Assembly (NCBI GenBank): GCA_013400975.1 | Contig: WBMZ01010244.1 | Span: 233,230-297,229, forward strand | Direction: 5' to 3' | DNA: 64,000 bases | Source of the DNA: Atrichornis clamosus | Lineage: Eukaryota > Chordata > Aves > Passeriformes > Menuridae | Part shown: piece after piece, positions 41,901 through 53,900 of the stretch | Numbering within the stretch: the first letter of the stretch is position 1 | How the letters are laid out: each line of letters opens with the position of its first letter | Program-made: the position numbers and the translations under genes | The notes under the pieces: generated by a model | Databases searched by the model: none | Told to the model about the DNA's origin: nothing | Seen by the model: the letters and a program-made list of their open reading frames with translations, nothing else

Positions 41901-44900
41901 CCGATTAAAAACACATGAAGGACAAAAAAGTGCCTGGGAGTATTCAGCCTGGATTTGTCAATCCTGACCAGCCCACTTGACAGCCTTCTACAACATGATG
42001 ACTGGCTGAGATGGTGGAAGTTGTTTAACTTATTTTAGCAAGGCTATTGACATTGTCTCCCACTATATCTCCATAGATAAACTGATGGAGCACAAGCCAG
42101 ACAAACGGAAAGTGATCTGGACTGAAAACTGATAAAGAGCATAAAGAGTTGTGATTTGTGGCAAGAAAGCCAGCCACAGGTGGTTTACCTCACAGCTCTA
42201 CCAGGGGCAATAACTTCATGTTTTCATTAATGGCCTGGGTGATGGGACAGAGTGCACCCTCGGTTAGTATGCAGATGACACAAAACCACGAGGAGGGGCT
42301 GACAGACCAGAAGACTGTGCTGACTCAACAAGCCAAAGAAGGAAACCAACAGGGATCTTACGAAGTTCAACAGCAGGAAATGCAAGATGTGGCAGAACAG
42401 CCCCGTGCACCAGCAGAGGCTGGGGGCCAGACAACTGGAAAATAGCTTGGCAGGAAAGGACCTGGAGGTCCCAGTGGACACAAAGCTGACCAATAGCCAA
42501 CAATGCATTCTTGTGGCAAAGGTAGCTGACGGCATCCTGGGCTGCACTCAAAAGCCAGCAGCTCAAGAGAGGCGATTATTCTTCTCCATTCAACACAAGA
42601 ATCTTCTAGATAGGTGGCAATGAGTCCATTGCAATATTTGAGGAGAAGCTTAGACAACAGGGATTTTTAATGTTGAGAAGAGAAAGCTTGGGGGGCTTAT
42701 TTAATATGTATAAAATTCAATGAGACAAGAAAGAAGACAGAGGCAGATTCTTCCCAGTGGTGCATAGTGACAGGATGAGAAGCAATGGGAACAAATTCAA
42801 TACACAGGAAATTCCACTTAGACCTTAAAAACCCACAAGTTCCTCTGTGTCAGAGTGTTCAAATATAGAAGCAAGTTGCTCACACAGGTGGTACAGTCTC
42901 CATCCACAGGATTCAAAATCCTGAGTTCAGGACATGACTGAATATATTGCTCTAATTGACACTACTTTGAGCAGGGAAGTGGACTAGATGATCTCCAGAG
43001 GACCCTTCCCACAACTATACTGTGATCATGTTCAGGGTAGGTGTTTCCTATTTTGCAAACTTTCACAGAGCTCAGGGAAAATAGTAAGATTTCTTATATT
43101 AATTTTAAAGCATTTTTTAAAACAGATTCTACAAGATAAGAACAAAGAAAATTTAAAAATTCTTTGGGTACTCAATTAGAAACATTTGTACCTGGAAATG
43201 GATGGAAGGACCACAGCTCCTTCTACAGCATGAAGAACAAAGATTAGTCACAGAATGTACTGCAAGACAGTATTACCACATAGGAGTTTGAAAACGAGAA
43301 GATAGATTTACGTCTCTCTCTCCTTCATTCACACTAGCCTACAAAACATGATGACAGGAGCAGAACTATTGTAAAGAAGACTCAGGTACAATGCTGACCC
43401 AAGTTCTACCTAAAGCTCTGTTTGTGAAGAGACTTTTCTTTCACACTGTGGCTAACTGCACCAGTTCAGCAAAAATGATTTGTTTGATAGCCATTGTTGA
43501 ATCAACCACTAAAGTTCGGGCTCTGTGTAACTAGAAATTCTCATGGATAGCTGCAGGGAATTACAGTGTTAACTCAACACCCCATAAGTGTCATTATTTT
43601 CAGTGCAAGATTCTAAAATGATCTCTAATAGTCTAAATCTGTATTTATTGAATACAGAAGTAAAAATTCACCAATTTCAATGACTGAAGGATTAGAATAG
43701 AAAGATTAAAAAGATAAATATTCACTAACTAACTGGGAATTAGGAAAATGAAACTCACAAAGAACACTCACACTGGAAAAAGGGTGGCTGGATGTTGTGG
43801 GAATCCTTGGAGTCATTCATAACTCATCTGGAATGTCTTGAGCAACCTGACCTAACATCAAATTACATCAGACTTCGAAGTTGGACGTGCCTTAAGCAGA
43901 ATATTGGACCAAATGACTTTCAGGGGTACCCAATCCCCTAAACTGTTCTGTGATTGGGATTCGTAAATCCTAGACTTAATTTCCTACTTGTATAATCTGA
44001 CAGGATTTAGCCTAGTCAGTATGATTCAATTTCAATTCTCCTTTCAGGATTTCTGCTCTCCTGTAAAATCTACTATTGCCAAGGCAAACCAGAAATCCAG
44101 ATAAATATTTATGTTGATAACATAAAAGTGTGTGGCCCATAAGGCTTTCTTTGAGAATCTCATTTAATTTACTGTGAAGATTTTTGCATAGAAATCTTTC
44201 CTAGGCAGATGGGTAGACACAGACTTAAAATTTATTACACTGCTTTCTAGGTACTGCTCTTGCTAAGTAAAAACTAATACTTTTACAAGGGTTATTTTTT
44301 TAAATTTTTGTCTTTGATTGGATAATTTTAGGATTTTAGTAACAAAAAGGGAAAAAATCTAGAAAGTAGAAAAATGTCTTGAAATCACAAATATTGATGC
44401 GTCATTTTATGACCAGTTTTCATTTTATTTTCAGGTGAATACTCCTTTGATAAAATACAATCTGGTATTTTCTGTAAAACTGCAATCTTTTCTTTACACT
44501 GGTTTAAAGCAGTAGCATTCCTTTTATTTCATGTTAGGTATGCTTACATTTCAAATATACTCCTTTAAACATAAATCATATAACACGAGTGTCTGAACAT
44601 CTATTTGACATTTATTGTAGCAAGTATATTACAAACAGACCCGGTCCCATGGAAAGATCTGTCATTTTGTTGAAGTTACTCCCTTTAAGAGCCTCAGTTG
44701 AACAAAGACAGAGAATTGTCAGCTGTATAATTATTAACACAGTCTTGAATCTATATATTACAAGGGAGATTTTATAGAACATAAGCACTGTACAAAATTA
44801 TCTGTACATTATCCTCCATCATGCTGCAAATTCAAATAAAAGCACCTGGAATCAAAATGATGCTTTATCTGATAATTTGCCCTAGTACTTGAAACTGCCA

Positions 44901-47900
44901 AGACACACACGATATTTGGGATATATTTTTAAAACCAGATATCTGATGGAGCAAACTGCTTACATTTCTGGCATTGTAGAATAACTGCTAAAAAAAAAGA
45001 GGCTTCCTTAACAAAAAAATCTAGTACAAGAATTTAAAAGACATTACTCATTTACATACTCACATATGTAGATCTATATATCATATTAACTATTTTATAT
45101 GTTATAACTAATCTCATATATTAAAATATCCTTCTTCATTGTCAGAAAATCTTTTGAAGACCACAGTTAGCTGGGCATCACATGTATCAACCTCAAAACT
45201 AATTTAAATTGTCCTAGAAGTCAATGGCCTTTTTCTGCATGTACTAATACACTAAAACATTTATGCATGCAAGACCTTATATATATGAAATTTATAATAA
45301 TATGCAAAATTCCAGAGTAGAGATAACCAGACTAAGTCCAGGACCTTGATGGGGCCAAAGAAGCATTAGGCAGTTGCCTTTTAACTCTTCCCTACTTCCC
45401 TCTCTTCCTTTGTTACACGTCTAGACAGAGAAAATTAAGAGAAAAAACTGTTTTTAAGCTTCTATAACTTTGCTGAAAATAAGATAGAATAAAATTAATC
45501 TGAAAATGTAACATCACATTAATACCAATTTTCAAGAAGTCAGAAGTCCTAATAATATCACAGGCTGAACATCTCCTTGCAATTGACATTACAGCCCTTT
45601 TCTACTAAAATCCAGTTTTCAAAACCACTTTCTCACCCTGATCTTCTACTTAAGATGTATGTGCCCATGGTCATTTTAGAGTATATCTGAATAAAATCTA
45701 CATGATCTATATATTAAAAAAGAGACTAATCTGATTGTAGTACATATCTGAACATGCACCACTACACATGAAACTTCTAGTGTAATTAAAGCAAGAATCG
45801 AAACACCAGATTTAGCTGCACAGTAGTTTTGTATTCATAGTAACCTTGTTTACCAGGATCACTTTGGACAACTGAAGTCTTTTATTTCTGTTTCCTTGCT
45901 GTATAACTGCCAAAGAGAGAAAGAAGAATGCCTAACTTATACAGATACTCCTTTCTGTTCATGAGCCAAAACAAATGTGCTATAATGACACAATAATTTC
46001 TTTCTTTCTAATATCCTCAATTTCTATGGTTTTATACATTAATGATTATGAGTAAACATTAAGCATTTCTCCTTTGAATTTTAGGAAAAGTTTCAAGAAT
46101 ATAAAAAGTGCCTCAAAGGAACACATTTTTCCTCTCACATATTACCCCAGCATCAACATTACAATCTCCTAGAAGATAAATGCTTCCCCTTCCTTAGAGG
46201 AGTTATAACACATATTGCATTTTCTATGGTCTCTGGGTAGAATTCATCTTGCCATTTTTTAATTTGAGTCTGAATTTGGAAAGTAAAGCCAATCCTTTTA
46301 CTTCAAGATTGAGATAATGCCATTTCCCATTCCTAGGTGATACAGTAAAAATGAGCTAGGACCTGGTATTATCTTTCATTCTGCCAGTCCTCATTCACTG
46401 ACCCAGAATTTATAATTTTCACTTTCAACAAGATTTGTCATGTTCACAGCATGCATTATGTGCTATAAGAAGTCTTCTGAAAAAGTACAAGGCCTGTAAT
46501 TTTTCTACACAGAAAGTGAAAAAAAAACCCAAACCAAACACAGATGCTAGCCAAATTCTAGAAGGGTAAATTACTTCTGTTGACCTAAATTTCTCTTATA
46601 GTCTTAATTTAGACATAGGATCTCTTTTCATTCTCCAGTCTTAATTTTTCTGTCACTATATTTCATGCACACAGCTAACTATTTGCAGAATCAGAGAGAT
46701 GAAAACTTAAATGACCTAATAAGTACTGAAATCTAGTCTTCTTCAGCTTCTGTATCTTACATGTGTGGGACACTATAAACAATAATTACAAAAGCTTTTT
46801 TACTTTATTACTATCTGTGTGTCTTTCTACCATGCATTCTCAGCCTTTCTGACCATAACATATTCCATCTTGTATCAATTCCATGTTTTTTTCCATAGCA
46901 ACTCTAATCTAATAGTCATGGAAGCTGATGAGAATTTATCCAAAATATTTAAAGGTTCTTGATCCAGAAAACTGTAGCTGTAAATTTCTACTTCTCCTTT
47001 AGTAAACTGCTCACAGGTTTAAAAAATTTGCCTGTTTTTTCAAGATTTATTGACAGCTCTAACAGAAGCTAACACTTACCTTCACCTCAACCCTTGCTAT
47101 TAAAAAAAAATTATGCTATATTAATTCCATTAGCAATTCCTCTGCTTGTCATTAAGAAAATCACATTAAAGGTTAGGAAAGCAACTGCTAACTGGTCTTT
47201 TTGCCTATATCTGCTTGGCTTCATATAAAAGACCTTTCTGTAAATGTAAAAGTTGAAAACTATGGTAAAAGCCTGAAATAACCATAGCCTTTTAAGAACT
47301 AAAGTATAAGCAGAACTTTCTACCCATTTTTCAAAAAATTCAGACTTTTTAGAATAGGCTTATAAGTTCCATAACAACAAAACCTAACTAACAGCGAAAC
47401 ACAGACAAATGGTAAAAAAAATATACTTTGCACAGGAGTTGACCAGCCCTTTTCAAAATCACACAGACTGGATCAAAAGAAAATGCAAATGTAAAAGATC
47501 CGTAGAGACATTATAAATAACGTTGAGTACAGAATGAAAGTACAGGGTATGAGTACAGTGACTGACTGAAAAGCCACAAGGAAAATAAAAATAAAAAATG
47601 GTAAAGAGACCAAACCCAACAGTTTGAAGCTTTTGTTCACAGCATTTTCCCTCATATGCAAAAAAACCATATCTAGGTATCTTAGATACTTTATATAGAT
47701 TTATCTAGATATTCTAAGATCAAATTATTGCTGTTAAACTCAAAGGGCCTTGTGACTCAAAGAAAGTCATTAGAAAATGAACACAAAACTGTGTACTTAT
47801 TCCTCATATGAGCTAGGCTTCAGACAACTCAGAAGAGGAAAGCTTTGTTGGTTCACCTTCTATTCATTATTCAAGTAGTATTCAGAGCACTAGTATTCAT

Positions 47901-50900
47901 GTTTTCAAGCATATTGGACAGCTACTTCAGACTGATGCAGTTACATGCATCAGCAATACAATGTCAAACAGATTAGTGCTGCTTTCTCATACATCAAAAG
48001 CAAGCATAGATCGAAGGCAGCTTTCTGAGGTAAACACACAAATAAAAACTGCTTCAATTTCAAGCTGTTGCTGATTCATGTTCTGTCAAACAAAAATGTG
48101 CTTTACTTGATTCATGTTCACTTTGGAAAGCAGGATGAAATTCAGCCACTTAATTAAAATTAAGAAAGAGTCAGAGTCATGTCTCAAAAATACATGAGAT
48201 TTGTTCCATGTTGGAGTGGACAATCATACCAAGTAACACAATTAAAATAATAAACAAATTGAAGTCTTTCAAATTTCGAGCTCTATGGCAGAGTAACTTC
48301 AAAAACTAGACAAAAATGAACATGATATGTACAGATAATTAATGCATATTTGCATTCTTGTTCAAATCATTATGAGCACGCCATGGGAATTCTCCTGCCT
48401 ATCTGTGCTGCTTTTGGCTGGGGTACAGTTAATTTTCTTTCCAGTGGCTGGTATGGGGCTGTGTTTTGGATCTGTGCTTAACACAGAGTTGATAATGTAG
48501 AGATGTTTTTGTTATTGCTGAGCAGGGCTTACACAGAACCAGGGCCTTTCCTGCTTTTCCTACTGCCATGCTGGCAAGGAGGCTGGGAGTGCATGGGAGG
48601 TTGAGAGGAGACACAGCCAGGACAGGTGACCCCAACTGGCCAAAGGGATATTCCAGACCATGAGACATCATGCTCAATATATAAAGCGGGCGGAAGAAGG
48701 AGGAAGCGGGGGACGTTTGGAGTTATAGCATTTGCCTTCCCAAGTCACCATTACATGTGATGTGGCCCTGCTCTCCTGGAGATAGCTGAACAGCTGCCTG
48801 CCCCTGGGAAGCAATGAATTAATTCCTTGTTTTGCTTTGCTTGTGTGCACAGCTTTTGCTTTCCCTATTAAACTGTCTTTATCTCAACCCACAAGTTTTC
48901 CATCTTTTACCCTTCCAATTCTCTCCCAGATCCCTCTGGTGGGAGAATGAGTGAGTGACTGCGTGGGGATTGGCAGCTGGCTGGGGTTAAACCACAACAT
49001 TACTTAATTATGTTTAGGTAATTATAATCCTAATAACATTCCCTAACTTCAAAATCACAACAATAATATTAAATAGCCTTTCGTTACACTATTTTCTCCT
49101 TCCATAGTCATATTAACTTATCTATAATGGTAATATCATCCCAAAAAGAGTTCAACATTCTGCAATGGAAAGAATAAATAAAAGCATTTACCAGTAATTC
49201 CACCCACATTTTCCTAAAATTAGTTCAGAATCATCTCTAGAAGAAAAGATACTCTCTTTCCTTTGAATGTATGTCAAATATGCTAAATTGCATAGATCCT
49301 TCACAGCATGTATTCAGTGCTAACCACCAGAATATCTGGCTTATCTTTTTACATGTTAGTATCCATATCATTCTATGGAAGAAAAAGTAACATGGAAAAA
49401 GAAAAATTACAGTTAGAAGCATCCATTGATACAACAGCATTTGCATGCCATTTCCCCCTCTTCCTCCCTATGGTTTGTTTGTTACTGAAAAAGAACAGAA
49501 TTAACTGATCACTAAAAGGTGTGGGACAATAAATTTTTAGTCTAAACTCATCGTGGCATATTAACACATTATTTTCATGAACAATACTTTTATTAAGTAT
49601 CTGATAAGACATCCATGCAAATGGATGTCTACTGGCAGAATCTACCTTAAATACAGCACACAGTGCTTACAATATCATGCTATTTTAGTGCATATAGAAC
49701 TCCAAACTTCTATACAACTTCCATAGGGCCAAAAAGTCTTTAGAGATGTCACACAAACCATCCCAGCTGGTATTCAGTGTGTAGTCCCCTGAAGATAATG
49801 AGGTTAAGACAGACTCTGTTACAGCGATGAGAGCAAAGAAAAGGAAAATAAGATTTATGCACTTGCAAGGGAAGGAATAGCATTTGGGGAAAAATAAAAC
49901 CAGTCATTTGTGTGGTAGACTCAAAAAGTTGGAGCATCAGGATTTAAAAAGAAATATACCTAGTATTCGCATCCTTCACCAAAAACCAGGTAAAGTGAGT
50001 TATGAACATCTCAAATGATCTATCAGGTATTATAATCTACTTAGAATCATTCTCAGGTCATGGGTTTTACAGGTGGGGGGCATTATACACAACAGATCCA
50101 AAAGCTGCCACGTTCCTACTGTTCATTCAAAAAGACCAAACATAACTTCATTTAATAAGGAAACAAAAGTGAGACACTGAAAATGTTTTTACTTAATGCC
50201 CTCAGAATAGGCAATAAATATGTAAGATACAAAGATCTGTATATTAATTTTATTGATCTATCTACCGTCTAACATAATTTTCAAAGAGGTGGGACAGTTT
50301 AAGTGATCAAAGCACAACAGTATGTATTTGCCATTAGATTTTTCCATACCACTATTCATCTAATTATTTATTACAAACTCATGGTGAAGTATTTTCTTTG
50401 TGTGGATTACAACAAACATGCAAGGTTCAAAAGAATTTACAAGTAGCCCTTAAAATACACCTAAATTGACTTGACATAGTGATAAAAATGAGAGAAAATA
50501 GACATACTCTTGGGTTAAAATCTGTAGTAAAGAAGCATGTGAATTTTAAGTAGTCATCGTTCTTTTCTCCATTGATTTAGTGACTAACAAATGATGCAGC
50601 TTCAAAAACCAAAAATAAAATTAAATCCTACCCTGAATATAATCTAACTAATTTCTAAATCCCAAAATGACAGAGACATAGGTATCCTAATCTTGAGTTT
50701 TGAAATGAAATTACATAAAAGAGATTAACTGTTTATAACAGAAGAATTTTGGTGCAAGCAGCAATGAGGCAATGACTCATGTTTTGCTATTTAATATGGA
50801 CATAAATCCTCCCCCTCAAAAAGTTCAGTTACAATTTCAGCAGTGAAAATGGCATCCTTTTAGTTTCTCCCTTTAAAGACAGGATTTTTATCTTGAAGCC

Positions 50901-53900
50901 TGCCCAATAATGTAAATAATATTACCCAGTAAAAAAGTATATTAAAGCAGATGCCTTTCACATTTCTCGTTTACATATGTTTATTCTGCCAGAGCCAATA
51001 GAGTCAATTCCTACATACAATAAAAATACAGTTAGCATTTTCTCTCTCTCCCCAGTCCGCCTTCTAAATATACTCTTGGTAACAGAAGTTACCAAGCAAT
51101 TTCACTAGGGAAGAGAAAGAAAAAAAAACCCCAATATATACTACTTTGGAAAATCTGACCACAAGCTGGTCAGCTGCATTTCTCATGCAGCACAGACAAA
51201 CAGTAAATCATCCCATTTTGTAGACAAACTACTGCAAGCAAAATGCAATGATATTATTGAGTACAACATCACTTCTGCTGTGCAGCTCTGCTAATATCAA
51301 TTGTGTTATCAAATGCTTTGATCCACCTTGAATGCAACCTTCCTGCTTTACTCCAACTGGTAAAGAGAAATGTTTTGGAATTAAACAAGCAGCTTTGAGC
51401 AATCTTTATTTAATCGTAGCATAAACTGGTGGCTCCAGTGCTTAATGTTGTTAGTTGTTCAACAAGAGTCATGGGGAGGAGGGGAGGGGAGGGAGACATG
51501 AGGGGGAGAAGCAAATTGATACCTAACCAAATTCATTTACTGGTTTTACTTCAAGAAACATGGAATTTTTTCTAGAGGTATAATTAACAATTTGGACACA
51601 AAGCTGCTCCCATAAGTAAAAAACCCCAAGTCCTCCAAGATTTTCTGTTTATACCTTTCCCCTTAGACTGTCACATAAAACACTGCAGAAGCTTTGGTAA
51701 TTTTATTAAAAGTTACAATGCATCACCGTTTAAAAGAATAAAACCAAATTGTATCATTCTGATTTAAGATAGACTGGGGAAAGAAAAAAAATACTTTTTT
51801 TCCACAAGTAAATAGGAGATTTAACTCTAAAAATTTAGGAGAAAAATGCCTTAGGAAAAAATGCTGTATTGATCTATTTCCAAAGCCAGAAGTATTCTCT
51901 TAAACTGGATGATTCTTGAATAATGAATAAGGATAAGAAGAATGCATAAATGACTTTCTTCCCCCCATGAGAAAGAATGTAAGATTAAGATCTCTGAGAT
52001 TCCAGTCTGTCTTCTCCACTATGCATTATTTTGACTTAGCAATGCAGGTCATTTGTATAATCTTACAAAAATTTTAAGTTTAGAAAAAAATGTCTGAAGT
52101 CCTACAAACACCTTCCTGGCTACTTTAAGCAGATAAAAATCAATAAAACAAACCCCTAATTACTATAGTCAGCTTGGATTACACACTTAAATGGATGCAA
52201 TTCCATTCATGCTAGTTCATCTATCCCTGCTTACACACTGCCTGGATCTGACTTTTTTATGCTAGAGTAAATTTAAGAACAGTGGAAAAACATGAAAGTA
52301 GGCATTACAGAGAAACACTGAAGCTAAAATCACACTGTAGCATGTTTCCGTAAACAAAGCAACTGCAATTTTGGGAGTATGCAATGACTAAGAAGTATAG
52401 TCTATCTGTAGTCTGTCAGGAAAGGTAGTATGCTAAGGGATAGATGGGCGAGACATTTCCAACAGCAGTTAACAAGTTCAGTAAAGCATAGCAATTATCC
52501 TTGGTCCTGCTCTGAATTGATACCACTGACAAGGAATGACTCAGCTACTTTGTACATGAGAGTTGTACACATTCTCAGAAACCACAGTCACATAACATGG
52601 AATAAAGAAAACTGCTGCTCGAACAACCGCTACCAAGATCCAGAGACACATCCAGAGCCTGATATTTTTATTCCTTAATATTAACTCTCACAGGGCAAGG
52701 TTTTGCAAAGAGAAGCATGCAGAAACATTTATCTGAATGCAAAATAAGCTAAATGAAATAATTTAAGTAAGAATACCTGCACCACCAAGAGTCCATTGGA
52801 TTAGTAACATGGATGTGAAACGTGTAAAGCCATCACGCAGAGGCAATAAAGCCTCAGACAGATGTATCCAGGAGATCTAGCAGAAGTTTCCAAGTAGTTC
52901 TTTGTCTCCTTCTTCATTCTGTTTAATTATTACTCTTAAACCAGAAAGACATTTTTCTTCCATATACAGGGGTGGACAGGCTATAGAGAATTAGCATTCA
53001 ATAGGAAAGACTCCATCTTGTCAAAAAGAGTCTCCATGAGACAGCAAAGCTATTCATGGAGAGATCTCATGGAGAGAAGAGCAATTACAAACTGCAGTGA
53101 ATCTGACAGCCATGTAAAAGTAGTTTTAGAGGTGTAAGAGTTAGGATTTTCAAAGCCTGCAAAGGATACTGTTACTGTTCAGACTGGAAAGACACATCCA
53201 CAACCCGATATAGGAAGGTAAATATACGGGGGGGGGGGGGGGGGGGGGGGGGNNNNNNNNNNNNNNNNNNNGGGGGGGGGGGGGGAGAGGAGGGGAGAAT
53301 CAAGATGTAAGAATGCCAATAACATGTTAATTCCCAAAGAGTGAATTTCAAGAATAACTCAATTATGTACAATTCCCATCACTGGTCTTTCTTTAAAAGT
53401 CTTTCCCTGAGAGCATAACTGTGTTTGGATAGAGATGCCACTTCTGGCCTCAGTTTTGGAATCTGAAGCAACCTTCTTATTCAGGTAGAGAGTCCTATAA
53501 GTGTGTATAATTAAAACAGTTGGTTATTTAGCTGTAATATGGGTTTTGCCAGACTACATCAATATAAATCTTTACTATAGAAATCACTTCAATTTCTTTT
53601 TCTGTTTATCTTCAAGACCTAAAGAGAATTTCTCTTATACAAAAAGCTGCCCCTAAAAGATTCACTAAGATGCTCTACCACAGTTGAGGAACTTCTCAAT
53701 AAATAACGGAGACCTCTTTGAGTAGCTTAGTCTCAAGGATTGTCTACATTCCCATTCTGTTTTTCCAGTATAAAAATTTCTGTCTAAGTAATTAAATAAT
53801 CCTGGTGGTTTTCCTGTGACATAAAGCTTTGAGCTCCAAGGCTTGACAAAATCCAAGGTAACTCAGTGTTGGCATTTAAAACACCAGCTGGTGGAACAAG

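Larger units (their letters stand above)
48404..48999 (+). mobile_element. Solo LTR of an avian endogenous retrovirus
   Basis: About 595 bases starting near TGTGCTGCTTTTGGCTGGGG and ending GGGTTAAACCACAACA. It has LTR architecture on the plus strand: a TATA box (48678-48685), CAG/GC-rich leader, ATTAAA poly(A) signal (48867-48872) and TG...CA-like ends. No gag, pol or env remnant flanks it, so it is a solo LTR left by recombination. No clear target-site duplication was found. It resembles neoavian ERV LTRs from memory. Antisense to PPP4R4 in intron 2. Confidence 0.85.

Noticed and set aside
42158..42657. Group of overlapping ORFs up to 106 codons
   Set aside because: Inside the old CR1 at 41.9-43.0 kb.
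48429..48677. 82-codon ORF on the minus strand
   Set aside because: It is the reverse strand of the solo LTR and codes for nothing retroviral.
53172..53372. Minus-strand ORF with a polyproline run
   Set aside because: The prolines come from translating the poly-G tract and the unknown bases of an assembly gap.
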